Source: Virgibacillus proomii (GTDB taxonomy: Bacteria > Bacillota > Bacilli > Bacillales > Amphibacillaceae). Taken from it: a DNA stretch of 64,000 nucleotides. The position numbers and the translations under genes are program-made. Positions 25,638 to 34,286 of the stretch are shown here, in pieces. Numbering within the stretch: position 1 is the first letter of the stretch; each line of letters opens with the position of its first letter. The notes beneath the pieces were generated by a model. The model was not told the DNA's origin. It searched no databases and was given only the letters and a program-made list of their open reading frames with translations. Location of the stretch: positions 1 to 64,000 of the forward strand of contig NZ_JAHLNO010000020.1 of NCBI RefSeq assembly GCF_018916875.1, given 5' to 3'.

Positions 25638-26104
25638 TCAACTTTGATACTTCTTAATTTCTAATTTTACAATTTGACGGCTACGAACTTCATTCGAACT
25701 ATCCGCGATTCTCAACGTACGCGTATTTGCATAAAAATGTGCTAACGGAAAATCCTCATTAACACCTGCTCTCGCCAAATAGTTTAATCGTACAATCAAT
25801 AACGCGTTGAGCAATATTTGGTGCAACTGCAACTATTTTAGTCATTGTAATTTCCGCACTTGCTTGCTTATTTCTAATCGCATCCATCATATAAGCTGCT
25901 ATTAATGTCAATATCCAAGCTCCATCCTAAATTCAGCAATCCATTCCCAATTTACTCCTAGTTTAGCAAACGATTTTTCATATGATTTTCGTTGCAAAGA
26001 GCGTTATATCATTAATTGTAAAACCCGTTCAACAACACCAATAAGCCCATTAATTGCTCTTTTAGCTTAATGACTTTTTCGGAATATGAAAAATCTAACT
26101 TCAT
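25638..26104 (-). pseudogene. Acyl-CoA dehydrogenase remnant with large internal deletion
   Basis: The start survives at 26104 (GGAG before ATG): MKLDFSYSEKVIKLKEQLMG, the N-terminus of an acyl-CoA dehydrogenase. The end survives as AAYMMDAIRNKQASAEITMT, then IVAVAPNIAQRVIDCTIKLF, a frameshift, and FPLAHFYANTRTLRIADSS, EVRSRQIVKLEIKKY. A normal protein is near 400 residues; about 150 codons remain, in several frames. First gene of the TetR-controlled operon, hence the operon is probably no longer complete. Confidence 0.8.
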
Positions 26105-26160
26105 GACTCCGATGAGCATAATTTTTACGTTTTTATTTTTTAAAAGCAGACAAGTACACC

Positions 26161-26184
26161 AACATACTAACCGGTTAGTATGTT
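26161..26184. promoter_or_regulatory. Perfect 24-bp palindromic TetR operator
   Basis: The half-site AACATACTAACC is followed directly by its reverse complement. It begins 1-2 bp downstream of the -10 box of the minus-strand promoter at 26186-26214, covering the transcription start. Assigned to the TetR protein at 24211 by context and by a second, similar site at 24142. Confidence 0.8.
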
Positions 26185-26185
26185 T

Positions 26186-26214
26186 AGTATACAGATAATT
26201 ATGTTAATAAACAA
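26186..26214 (-). promoter_or_regulatory. Promoter of the acyl-CoA dehydrogenase/SDR/tetR operon
   Basis: Minus strand: TTGTTT (26214-26209), 17-bp spacer, TATACT (26191-26186), followed at once by the operator. Confidence 0.68.
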
Positions 26215-26246
26215 TGTTTTTTATAATCTTTTAAATCTTAAACAAT

Positions 26247-26433
26247 AAAGTGAAACTTCATTCAGTAGGAGTTTCTTCCATCTCCTACTGAATGCTAGTA
26301 CCTAGAAGGGTATGACCTGAAGGCCCTTGAACGAATCGGGCATTTAGGTGCCGTTTTCTCCCACTTAGACCCTTTTGTATCAACTCGAGGCTCTTGAAGT
26401 GGGAGTCTTACGGCACCTTACATACGGGATAAA
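26247..26433. repeat. B-type structured element (canonical)
   Basis: The 5' hairpin CATTCAGTAGGAG / CTCCTACTGAATG is perfect over 13 bp. Then GGTATGACCTGAAGGCCC, CGAATCGGGCATTTAGGTGC, TCCCACTT/AAGTGGGA, ACGGCACCTTACATACGGG. Close to the copy at 23944. Confidence 0.85.
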
Positions 26434-26575
26434 AGAAACTTACCTCTTAAATCTTTATAAAAAGATTACGTTTTACAATGAGTAAATACATATTTGCTGT
26501 TCACAACCTTATTTTTAGGTTGAGACATAGTACATTTTTGCTAAAAATTGATTTGATTTTACTTTAAAATGAACT

Positions 26576-26622
26576 ATTAAAAAACTCAAGAGACAGATTT
26601 ACTTTAATCTCTTGAGTTAATA
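26576..26622 (-). terminator. Terminator of the glutathione peroxidase gene
   Basis: AACTCAAGAGA and TCTCTTGAGTTTTTTA pair on the minus strand just after the stop. Confidence 0.82.
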
Positions 26623-26634
26623 CTTATATTAGAA

Positions 26635-27186
26635 TTATGCTTTCAGTAACTTCTCTATTTCTTTTTCAAACGTCTTAGGCTCTTCTGACGGTTCAAATCG
26701 TTTTTCAACCTTACCTTCTTTATCAATTAAAAATTTAGTAAAGTTCCATTTAATTGAATCTCCTACTAACCATTGTGGATATTCTGAAGAAATCTTCATT
26801 TTTAATAATTTTTCTGCCATATTTGTTTCATCAAAGCCACGAAATGGTGCCTTTTGTTTTAAATAGTTAAATAGTGAATGCTCATCTGCACCATTGACAT
26901 CAATCTTTCCCATCATAGGAAAGGTCACACCATAATTTGCCCGGCAAAACTCTGCCGCTCCTTCATTGGAATTTGGTTCTTGCTCTGCAAATTGATTACA
27001 CGGAAAACCAATTATTTCAAATCCTTGTTGATAATACTTATTATAAAACTCTTGTAACTGTTCAAATTGATAGGTGAACTGACATTTACTGGCCGTATTA
27101 ACAATTAAAAGGACCTTTCCTTGGAAATAAGATAAAGGGAGTGTTTCTCCATTTCGTTTCTTAACAGTAAATTGATGGACGGTCAT
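26635..27186 (-). CDS. Glutathione peroxidase-family thiol peroxidase
   Basis: 183 residues. Peroxidatic C35 in VNTASKCQFTYQFEQL (most relatives have KCGFTPQ), Gln in GFPCNQFAEQEP, and Trp/Asn in IKWNFTKFLIDKEG complete the active site. A cysteine replaces selenocysteine. In Bacillaceae such enzymes use thioredoxin or bacillithiol systems rather than glutathione and reduce organic peroxides. Monocistronic, ATG at 27186 with GGAGA upstream. Confidence 0.88.
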   Translation of the reverse strand: MTVHQFTVKKRNGETLPLSYFQGKVLLIVNTASKCQFTYQFEQLQEFYNKYYQQGFEIIGFPCNQFAEQEPNSNEGAAEFCRANYGVTFPMMGKIDVNGADEHSLFNYLKQKAPFRGFDETNMAEKLLKMKISSEYPQWLVGDSIKWNFTKFLIDKEGKVEKRFEPSEEPKTFEKEIEKLLKA

Positions 27187-27326
27187 TATTATCTCCTTCT
27201 CTTCATAAGTATTATTTTTTTATTAAATTTAATTAGTACGTCGAATATTATAAACTTTAACATGAAACCCAGTTAAATGTCCCGCTACCTAACTTATATA
27301 ACATCCTTTAAAAACTTTCAAATATT

Positions 27327-27435
27327 ATAGGACTTATATAAAGGAATATCCCCAATTTTTTCAGCTGAAGTAATGCCAGCTGCCAAATCAAACAAAACTG
27401 CACTCGGAACAATCGGAACCTTAGTAACTTCAACA
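27327..27435 (-). pseudogene. P1-family peptidase, middle fragment
   Basis: Minus-strand reading gives VEVTKVPIVPSAVLFDLAAG, the block that follows the N-terminal domain of P1 (DmpA/BapA-like) peptidases. It fits directly onto the N-terminal fragment at 29053-29376, which ends at the residues that should precede this block. Everything after about residue 110, including the catalytic serine, is missing. Confidence 0.7.
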
Positions 27436-28005
27436 CAGGAGAAAGGATATGTTTCTTTTTTATTAATTCTCTGATATATTAGGTATTAACTAAAAATAGT
27501 AGGTGATACCTAAAGGGTGAGGTTATTAAATGGGGAAACAACCTTTTCTATCAGTAATCAGCAATTAACAAGAATTATACTATCCTACATATGAGAATCG
27601 AGAGAATACCAAGCAAGATTAATTGGTCTGATGGGAACAGCAACAGCGTGTCTAAGATATACAGAACATACCATAGCTCTTGGAGCAAAATGCTTAAATG
27701 AATTTTTAGATGTGTCAAATAAAATTCATATGGGAAGTTAGAGGATTATCTTATTGAGGAACAAATACACTCAGAGCGTAAAAGCATGAAGTAAGAAGTT
27801 TCATTAAAAATTAGGTGTATAGGTAACCGAAATTAGGTTAATCAACCAATAAATTTATTCCATTAAAGGGCCAGATTGTTAGTAACTCATTTTCAAAACA
27901 AAGATATTTATGCTGAACAAAGAATGACTAATTAAGATATTGTTTATGTTAAAAAGGCTAGGGAGAAAAAATGGGATGTTTTACGATTTACAAGGTGAAG
28001 CATAT
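27436..28005. other. Gene-poor stretch within split P1 peptidase
   Basis: Only short interrupted frames. On the plus strand 27600-27740 reads RLIGLMGTATACLRYTEHTI then ALGAKCLNEFLDVSNK, then stops. It looks like a decayed gene I do not recognise. No hairpins stand out. Confidence 0.4.
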
Positions 28006-28497
28006 ATGTCACCAATTGTGGGAATATTATATTCAGCTGTGAAAGAAAATAGCCAACGACTACAATTTATCACCGATGGTATGTCGCAAGAAGAAGTAGA
28101 TTATAAGGGTCCAAATAACAAATTTAATAGTACAGCTCAATTAATAAAACATATCATGTATGTTGACCTTAATTGGGTTTATAGAATAAAAGGGCAACCA
28201 CTTCCTGTTTCTTTAAAAGAGCAATATGGCCCCATGATAGATGAAAATAATAGGCTTTCGATGGTTAAAGGCAAGTCTTTGAACACACTTATGGATAAAT
28301 ATGAAGGTGTATTAAGAATGTTGAAAGATACATGTACACAACTAACAGATGCTGATTTAGATAAAGTTGTCACTTTTGGTCATGAGAATGAAAAGCAAGC
28401 AACCATTCGATGGGGCCTTTGGCATATGGCTGACCATAATCGCTATCATCAAGCTCATATCAATCAGCTTAGAAAGTGGTATAAGGAAAAAAATTAA
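28006..28497 (+). CDS. DinB/YfiT-like metal-dependent hydrolase family protein
   Basis: 163 residues, four-helix DinB fold. Metal-ligand histidines are expected in LIKHIMYVDLNW and in the C-terminal helix WHMADHNRYHQAHINQLR. Family members include bacillithiol transferases and DNA-damage-induced proteins. The frame opens at 27940, but the ATG at 28006 has AAGGTG eight bases upstream and begins where the fold begins (MSPIVGILYSAVKENSQRL). It lies inside DNA that interrupts a P1 peptidase gene. Confidence 0.72.
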   Translation: MSPIVGILYSAVKENSQRLQFITDGMSQEEVDYKGPNNKFNSTAQLIKHIMYVDLNWVYRIKGQPLPVSLKEQYGPMIDENNRLSMVKGKSLNTLMDKYEGVLRMLKDTCTQLTDADLDKVVTFGHENEKQATIRWGLWHMADHNRYHQAHINQLRKWYKEKN

Positions 28498-28615
28498 TTT
28501 CATTATTTATTCCAGAATAGGGCGCTGTTCTTTAACAGGGATGCTGTTTTGGGGATACCCCTATTTATATATGTACTTAGATGAATTAGAACAGCCAGCG
28601 AGGAATTAAAAGATA

Positions 28616-28706
28616 TTAGAAAAACTTGGCTTGTCGCCAAGTCTTTAGCGAAAGCTGTAGTTTTTCTTATACTATAAACCCTAAAATTTTATACTTTCCT
28701 ATAGTA
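28616..28706. repeat. D-type hairpin repeat
   Basis: A full copy of the D-type element (TTAGAAAAACTTGGC .. CTATAGT) 120 bp after the DinB-like gene. Confidence 0.85.
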
Positions 28707-28753
28707 CAAAAAACTACATTGTACATAGTAAGGCATGGACAAACAGATAGCGT

Positions 28754-29053
28754 ATGAGGAACTTGCCCTCTAAAATCCAAGCTAATTTGGATCTTCGCTA
28801 CTTTCGTTTATTAAGTAAACAGCAAGAACATATGAGGGATTATGTAAAGAATAAGTTCATTAGTGTTCAATAGTTAGAAGAAAAGTTTGGAGATAGAATT
28901 CATCGGTTATTTGAATTAATACCTTTACTAAAGACAGAAAATATAGATAAAGATTATTTAAGGGAATTCATAATTAAACACCTAGATTTGTTAAATGAAT
29001 CTTTTTATGGAACAAGGTCTAAACTAAGGAAACTTATTCGGTTCTATGATTAG
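28754..29053 (+). pseudogene. Unrecognised gene with in-frame TAG
   Basis: ATG at 28754 reads MRNLPSKIQANLDLRYFRLL, EHMRDYVKNKFISVQ, a TAG at 28871-28873, then LEEKFGDRIHRLFELIPLLK and LREFIIKHLDLLNESFYG to a stop at 29051. The frame is otherwise coherent for 99 codons, so a single nonsense change is likely. It stops exactly where the P1 peptidase fragment begins on the other strand. No family recognised. Confidence 0.45.
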
Positions 29054-29376
29054 GTAAAAAATAACTTATTCAGAGGAACATGTCCTTTACCATCCAAGCC
29101 AATCCCTCGCTCTTCTAAATATTGCAGGACCCCGTCAGCAGCTGTTAAACCGAAAGCACTTCCACCCGACAATGTGATCGCATGAACTTTATCAACCATG
29201 TGAATTGGATTTAACAAGTCTGTTTCACGCGTACCCGGTGCACCCGCCCCCTTACATCCACACCACAAACGGCTCCATCTTCAACAACTACAACCGAACA
29301 TCCCGTTATTGCTGGCATGTTTTTGATGTTTCCTACTTTATTTTTGGGAACATCCGTAATATTTCCGTAAAGCATG
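29053..29376 (-). pseudogene. P1-family peptidase, N-terminal fragment with frameshift
   Basis: Start near 29376: MLYGNITDVPKNKVGNIKN, SVVVVEDGAVCGVDVRG, then a frame change in a G run, then GAPGTRETDLLNPIHMVDKV, ITLSGGSAFGLTAADGVLQY, LEERGIGLDG. This is the N-terminal part of a P1 (DmpA-like) aminopeptidase. The sequence jumps to unrelated DNA at about 29060; the continuation lies 1.6 kb away at 27327-27435. Confidence 0.75.
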
Positions 29377-29485
29377 AATAGCCCCCTTTCTCTTTATCTC
29401 GCATCTAAGATAGAGCAAGACTCCCGCTTCAAAAGTTATAGAGAATATAAAGAAATCTAAGGCGAGAGATAACTACAACTAAATG

Positions 29486-29640
29486 CCCGATTCGTTCAGG
29501 TCGACAGGACAAGGAAAGCTTCTTGAATAGGCATCGCACGCAGAAAAAGTGACCTTCTTTTTCAAGGACATGGAAAGCTACTCCTCGACACATCGCGGTT
29601 TTTCAAGGACATCGGAGATTTCATCCTTTGTTCTACTGCT
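29486..29640 (-). repeat. A-type units with B-type junction, inverted
   Basis: Read on the minus strand: an A-type hairpin unit (CTTGAAAAAG .. CTTTTTCTGCGTGCGATGCC, TATTCAAGAAGCTTTCCTTG), then CCTGTCGACCTGAACGAATC and GGGCATTTAG, where the element is cut off. This is one of few copies in this orientation. Confidence 0.75.
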
Positions 29641-29721
29641 ATTAGTAAAGATCAAGGAAAAGCCCTACTAAACAAAGTTTCCCCTTTATATTTCTTTCTA
29701 TATACCATCATTAAGAAAGAA

Positions 29722-29855
29722 CTAATACTTTTCCGTACCTGGGTGAAGATAACTAAGATCAATATTGTCAAATACTGTATCAAGAGAAAAGCCTTTTGTC
29801 CTTTCTGGAATCTGTTCCTCTATTACACTCAAATTCTCCAGAAAGATCTCACCAT
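29722..29855 (-). pseudogene. C-terminal fragment of a TAXI-type TRAP solute-binding protein
   Basis: Reading YGEIFLENLSVIEEQIPERT, KGFSLDTVFDNIDLSYLHPG, TEKY then stop. The pattern ENL..I.......SLD......YLHPG.EKY resembles the C-terminus of TAXI-family periplasmic-type TRAP subunits. The rest of the gene is absent. Confidence 0.5.
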
Positions 29856-29860
29856 ATTAT

Positions 29861-30359
29861 AGAGAAATTCTTCATTCAGATCAGCATAACAAATAATACA
29901 TTTTCAAGATCCTATTGAATCTTCAGGTTAACTTGAGAAAACCCTTACTGAAAAGTAATCTATTCCCTATTCCTTCTCCGACAGCCTCAACAGTTTTCAA
30001 TTTTTCCGGATTCCAAGCTACTACTTTTACACTGTTCCTAATATCTACTTCAGTTATTGTTGAATCTCTAGCCCTCATACTGCTTGCTCTAAACTATACG
30101 CCAACAATTCCATCTTCTATTTAATTGGCATTATGTCCAATTGAAGTAATTATCCTATTTACCCTTTAAGTATTACTCATCAAGAAATCGTCTTCATAAT
30201 TAAAAGTATAAGTTTCTCCTCCTACCTTTTTCTAATTATCGTCATTAAAAACAATATTTTGTTGTTTATAAATAGATATAATATTTTTTGTTGGATATAC
30301 AAAAATAATGAAGATGATATTTTATACTTTCCTTAAATCATGTGAGAGGATCGAATGGA
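29861..30359. other. Gene-poor stretch with decayed coding traces
   Basis: Minus-strand 29925-30090 reads STITEVDIRNSVKVVAWNPE, KLKTVEAVGEGIGNRLLFSK, GFLKLT then stop, probably the end of a lost gene I cannot name. From 30130 on it is AT-rich and presumably holds the promoter of the XRE gene. Confidence 0.4.
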
Positions 30360-30758
30360 ATGCATACTTTTCAAGAACGTTTGAAGGACTTAAGAATTGA
30401 ACACGGATATCTGCAACAAGAATTAGCAAGCATTCTAAATATAAGTACAAGTGCTTATGGTTACTATGAACAAGGTAGAAATGAACCCTCATTAGAAACG
30501 TTAAAGAAAGTAGCTGAAACATTTGGCGTGTCAACTGATTATTTACTAGGCTTAACAAACACAGCTAGTACGGACTATGAATTCGACGATCAACTAACAC
30601 TTACAAATGAAGAAATGAATGTTGTGAAAAACATGAAGGATTTAAAGCTTTTACAGGAGCTTGGGGAAGATCCAAAAAATGTTAAAAGGCTTCAAAGGTG
30701 TTGGAAATTTATTAAAAATGAACTTTTTATCGAAAAGAAGAACCAAGAGCATACATGA
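30360..30758 (+). CDS. XRE-family transcriptional regulator
   Basis: 132 residues. The N-terminal Cro/C1 helix-turn-helix is FQERLKDLRIEHGYLQQELA, SILNISTSAYGYYEQGRNEP, SLETLKKVAETFGVSTDYLL. The C-terminal part is helical and charged (LTLTNEEMNVVKNMKDLKLL), like SinR/ImmR-type regulators. The ATG at 30360 has AGAGG ten bases upstream. A terminator follows. It stands alone, so targets cannot be inferred. Confidence 0.82.
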   Translation: MHTFQERLKDLRIEHGYLQQELASILNISTSAYGYYEQGRNEPSLETLKKVAETFGVSTDYLLGLTNTASTDYEFDDQLTLTNEEMNVVKNMKDLKLLQELGEDPKNVKRLQRCWKFIKNELFIEKKNQEHT

Positions 30759-30777
30759 AAATGCACTTCTGCTGTAG

Positions 30778-30815
30778 AAAGCTGGCTTTTCCTCCTTAGT
30801 CGAGCCAGCTTTAAT
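30778..30815 (+). terminator. Terminator of the XRE gene
   Basis: AAAGCTGGCT and AGCCAGCTTTAAT pair around a 15-base loop. Confidence 0.72.
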
Positions 30816-31027
30816 GATAAAAAATTATCTAAGCGACTAGTTACCGTAATTTCTATACTATTTTTAGATTCAAATAAAAATAGTCACTCCAGACAGATTT
30901 AATGCCTTATATATAATCCCCCATATTTAACGATCCGTAAATCTGGATTAATCACTTAACAAAATATCATAAAGATATACTGGCTATATGGTTAATTTAA
31001 AGCAATAACATAGAAATAAATAATTCA
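30816..31027. other. Non-coding spacer
   Basis: AT-rich, no frame and no repeat recognised. Confidence 0.4.
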
Positions 31028-31056
31028 TTGACATATTAAGTAAGAAGGACTATGAT
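31028..31056 (+). promoter_or_regulatory. Sigma-A promoter of the gntR/ADP-ribosylglycohydrolase operon
   Basis: TTGACA (31028-31033), 17-bp spacer, TATGAT (31051-31056): near-consensus. Confidence 0.85.
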
Positions 31057-31083
31057 GAATTTGAAATCGATTTCACTTAACTC

Positions 31084-31109
31084 AACTTGTCTACTCAAGT
31101 AAACAAGTT
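31084..31109. promoter_or_regulatory. Candidate GntR/HutC operator
   Basis: AACTTGTCTACTC is followed by the near reverse complement AAGTAAACAAGTT (11 of 13 positions match). It lies about 20-45 bp after the expected transcription start and 58 bp before the gntR start, a position suited to autorepression. A further pair, CTCAAGT/ACTTGAG, spans 31094-31128. Confidence 0.65.
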
Positions 31110-31167
31110 ATTTCAATGAACACTTGAGCTAAATAGAAAAAGAAAATACAGTTGGAGGTTGATTACT

Positions 31168-31872
31168 TTGGCTATTGATAAGACAAGCTTTGTTCCTATT
31201 TATTTACAAATTAGTGAAGACTTAAAGTCACAAATATTGTCAGGAAAATATCAAAACGGAGATCGTCTTCCATCTGAAAATGAATTAGTTGAACAATATG
31301 AAGTTACTCGTACTACGATCCAGCGATCTCTATCTGAGCTAAGCAATGAAGGAATTATCGAAAGAATTCATGGCAAAGGGACATATGTCCGCTTAAGAAA
31401 GGTTCGTGAAAACATTTGGAATTTCAGTGGTTTTTCAGCTTATGCAAAGAAAACAAATCAACGGCCAATTACAAAAGTTATGAAGCATGAAATCATCACT
31501 AAAAAGCAAAAGAATTACTTAAAGTTAATTCGCCTACGTGGTTTTCAAAAGCAAGACAAGCAAGAATGGATGACGTTAGATACGTCCATTTTAAATTTAG
31601 AAATGTTTCCTGCGCTAGATAAATATGATTTTTCTAAATTATCATTGTATGACACATTAGAAAAGAACTTTGATACAAAACCAAATTATGCACGTCTTCA
31701 TGTGAAAGCGATTCACGCAAATGAAAAACTGATGAATTACTTCAAAATTACTTCCTCCTCCCCTTTACTAAATGTTCAAGGAACTGTTTTCGATCAACAT
31801 GGGAGAGCAATTGAAAAAGTAAATGTTATCTATAGTGATCATGCTGATTTTAATGTAGTTATAAATATTTAA
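31168..31872 (+). CDS. GntR-family (HutC subfamily) transcriptional regulator
   Basis: 234 residues. N-terminal winged helix: FVPIYLQISEDLKSQILSGK, GDRLPSENELVEQYEVTRTT, IQRSLSELSNEGIIERIHGK, GTYV. The C-terminal UTRA ligand domain includes TLDTSILNLEMFPALDKYD and VFDQHGRAIEKVNVIYSDHA. Start TTG at 31168, nine bases after GGAGG; an earlier TTG at 31159 abuts that site. It controls the three downstream genes by position. The effector is expected to be a phosphorylated sugar or nucleoside made by the operon. Confidence 0.85.
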   Translation: MAIDKTSFVPIYLQISEDLKSQILSGKYQNGDRLPSENELVEQYEVTRTTIQRSLSELSNEGIIERIHGKGTYVRLRKVRENIWNFSGFSAYAKKTNQRPITKVMKHEIITKKQKNYLKLIRLRGFQKQDKQEWMTLDTSILNLEMFPALDKYDFSKLSLYDTLEKNFDTKPNYARLHVKAIHANEKLMNYFKITSSSPLLNVQGTVFDQHGRAIEKVNVIYSDHADFNVVINI

Positions 31873-31910
31873 GGCTGTTTAAAGAATAATAGATATCAAG
31901 GAGGACAACC

Positions 31911-32900
31911 ATGAAAAATCAAATCTTAGGAACACTTTACGGACTAGCAATTGGAGATGCTATGGGAATGCCATCTGAACTTTGGAGCCGAAGAAAAGTA
32001 AAAGAATATTTCGGGAAAATTGAAACCTTTTTAGACGGCCCAAAATCAAATGAAGTTGCCAAACACTTTTCAAAAGGCCAGTATACCGACGATACAACTC
32101 AAGCACTCATCATTTTAAATGCTTTAATGGAAACTGAGTTTGAGCCAAATGATCAAGTAATTGCTGAAAAGCTGATTGAATGGGCAGAAGAAATCCACGC
32201 ATTTGATAATGAAATTCTCGGACCAAGCTCAAAAGCCGCTCTCCTAGCGGTTAAAAACGGTAAGGATGCATCCAAAATCACAGCAACCGCTGTAACAAAT
32301 GGTGCTGCAATGCGAATTGCACCAATTGGTTGCTTATTTAACTCCAATCAATCCGATGCATTAATTAATTATGTATGGCGAGTTAGCAAAGTAACCCATG
32401 CATCCGATGTTGCTATTACTGGAGCTGCAATGATTGCAGGAGCCATCAGTTCAGCCATGGAGAAAAAAACATGGGAAGAAATCGTAACAGATACGATGAA
32501 TATTCATGACAAGGCACTTGCTTATGGTGCTGAAACCTTCAGTCCGTCCCTAAAGGCACGTTTAGAGCTTGGACTCGAATATGCTCATAAATTCTCAAAT
32601 GATGAAGAAGCGTTTTCCAATTATATTTATCGGGTTATAGGTGCTGGCGTATCAACAAGTGAATCTGTACCTGCTGCATTAAGTATTGCTTATTATGCAA
32701 AAACTGTAGAGCGTTGTGCAATCTTAGCTGCCAATTTAGGAGGAGACACAGATACAATTGGAGCAATGGCAACTGCCATTTGTGGAGCAAAACAAGGCGC
32801 CGATGAAATGGACCCAAGCTATCTCCAAACCATTAATGATAATAATAAGGTTGATTTTAATCACTATGCACAAGCTTTACTGCACTACCGGAAAAATTGA
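31911..32900 (+). CDS. ADP-ribosylglycohydrolase family protein (DraG/ARH-like)
   Basis: 329 residues. Two-metal ARH fold: GLAIGDAMGMPSELW (15-24), QYTDDTTQALI (Asp60, Asp61, Thr62), and NLGGDTDTIGAMATAICGAK (277-282) hold the binuclear Mg2+ ligands. Such enzymes hydrolyse N- or O-glycosidic bonds of ADP-ribose or simpler ribosides. In this operon it lies between a GntR regulator and a nucleobase/nucleoside permease plus a sugar-type kinase, as in E. coli yegU. This suggests cleavage of a small imported glycoside rather than protein de-ADP-ribosylation. AAGGAGG precedes the ATG. Confidence 0.85.
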   Translation: MKNQILGTLYGLAIGDAMGMPSELWSRRKVKEYFGKIETFLDGPKSNEVAKHFSKGQYTDDTTQALIILNALMETEFEPNDQVIAEKLIEWAEEIHAFDNEILGPSSKAALLAVKNGKDASKITATAVTNGAAMRIAPIGCLFNSNQSDALINYVWRVSKVTHASDVAITGAAMIAGAISSAMEKKTWEEIVTDTMNIHDKALAYGAETFSPSLKARLELGLEYAHKFSNDEEAFSNYIYRVIGAGVSTSESVPAALSIAYYAKTVERCAILAANLGGDTDTIGAMATAICGAKQGADEMDPSYLQTINDNNKVDFNHYAQALLHYRKN

Positions 32901-32918
32901 CCAAGGAGGATATTAAAA

Positions 32919-34286
32919 ATGACTGAAAACAAGAACATGATTACCGTTCCTTCAGAAGAAAGAATTGGCAAACCGAACGATTTGTTTTTCATTTGGTTTG
33001 CTGCAAACATCGGTATTTTAGGTGTTGTATATGGCGCAATGATTGTTGGTTTTCAATTAAGCTTTATTCAATCGACCTTAGCTGCCCTGATTGCCGCACT
33101 TTCCTTCATTCTTGTTGGCTATATTAGTGTGATTGGAAAGAAAAATGGTATCACTACGTTCATGTTATCAAGAGCAGCCTTTGGAACAAAAGGAAACTGG
33201 ATTCCTAATTTTCTAGGATGGTTGAATTTAGTTGGATGGCTATCTGTTAATGTCGTTACTGGCACCCTGATTTTACTTTCCTTAGCCACTATTTTTCATA
33301 TCGATCAAAATAGTACCATCACATTGATTTGCTTGCTTATTTTTGCAACATTAGTTTTACTTTCTGGCTTATTGAATCAACAGCAATTAGCTAAATTACA
33401 AACATTTTTCACGTATGTTTTTGGCGGTCTGACATTGATTATCTTAGTTATTCTGATTCCTCAGACTGACTTTCAACAACTATTTTCTATGCCAAATGGA
33501 AGTTGGTTAAAAGGATTCCTCCCAGCTGTGTCTATCATTATGGCAGGGACCGGAATTAGCTGGTCGATTGCCGGAGCAGATTACAGTGCTTATCAGTCAC
33601 CAACTAATAAAAATAATGCCATTATGTTTAGTGTATTATTTGGAGCAATTATACCTTTATTTGTAATCATGTTTGTTGGTATATTATTAAGCACTTCTCT
33701 ACCAAATATTGCAACATCAGCAAATCCAATTGACGTAATTGCTCATGCTCTTCCATCATGGATTTCAGTAATTTATTTTATAACTGCAGTAGGTGGATTA
33801 ATCCCACAATGTATTATTAGCTTAAAATCAGCAAGAGTAAATTTAGAAACGTTAAATATACAAGTATCAAATCAGGTATCCTTAATGATTCATGGTGCAA
33901 TCATGATTCTAATTCCTGTTTATGTGCTCTTTATTTCACAAGACTTTCTATATAATTTTCAATTATTTCTTGGGTTACTCGGCATTGGAATCGCTTCCTG
34001 GGCAGCAGTATTTATAGCTGATTACTACTTTAATCGAAAATCCGGGTATGACCTAAAGCTGTTAGAACCCAAAGGATCACATTCTTTTAACAAAACCGGA
34101 ATTATAAGCTGGTCCATTGGCGTCATTATCGGTTTTCTATTTACTAACACCGACTTTTTTAGCGGTCCATTTGCTGTGGGTATTTTTCGGGACAATAGTT
34201 TAGGATTATTACTCGCCTTTATTTGTAGCTATATCGCCTATGTTCTTATCCATCTATTTATGAGTGATCGGAGGGAAAATGAATGA
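32919..34286 (+). CDS. NCS1-family permease (cytosine/purine/nucleoside type)
   Basis: 455 residues and about 12 membrane segments. The cytosine-permease family is marked by NDLFFIWFAANIGILGVVYG, TTFMLSRAAFGTKGNWIPNF, LGWLNLVGWLSVNVV and SIAGADYSAYQSPTNKNNAI. It probably imports a nucleobase, nucleoside or related ring compound with H+ or Na+. 18 bp after the glycohydrolase; its stop overlaps the start of the kinase (ATGA). It occupies the transporter slot filled by YegT in E. coli, though YegT is from another family. Confidence 0.85.
   Translation: MTENKNMITVPSEERIGKPNDLFFIWFAANIGILGVVYGAMIVGFQLSFIQSTLAALIAALSFILVGYISVIGKKNGITTFMLSRAAFGTKGNWIPNFLGWLNLVGWLSVNVVTGTLILLSLATIFHIDQNSTITLICLLIFATLVLLSGLLNQQQLAKLQTFFTYVFGGLTLIILVILIPQTDFQQLFSMPNGSWLKGFLPAVSIIMAGTGISWSIAGADYSAYQSPTNKNNAIMFSVLFGAIIPLFVIMFVGILLSTSLPNIATSANPIDVIAHALPSWISVIYFITAVGGLIPQCIISLKSARVNLETLNIQVSNQVSLMIHGAIMILIPVYVLFISQDFLYNFQLFLGLLGIGIASWAAVFIADYYFNRKSGYDLKLLEPKGSHSFNKTGIISWSIGVIIGFLFTNTDFFSGPFAVGIFRDNSLGLLLAFICSYIAYVLIHLFMSDRRENE

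Noticed and set aside
28367..28609. Plus-strand frame overlapping the end of the DinB-like gene
   Set aside because: Shadow in another frame of 28006-28497, no ribosome site and no family resemblance.
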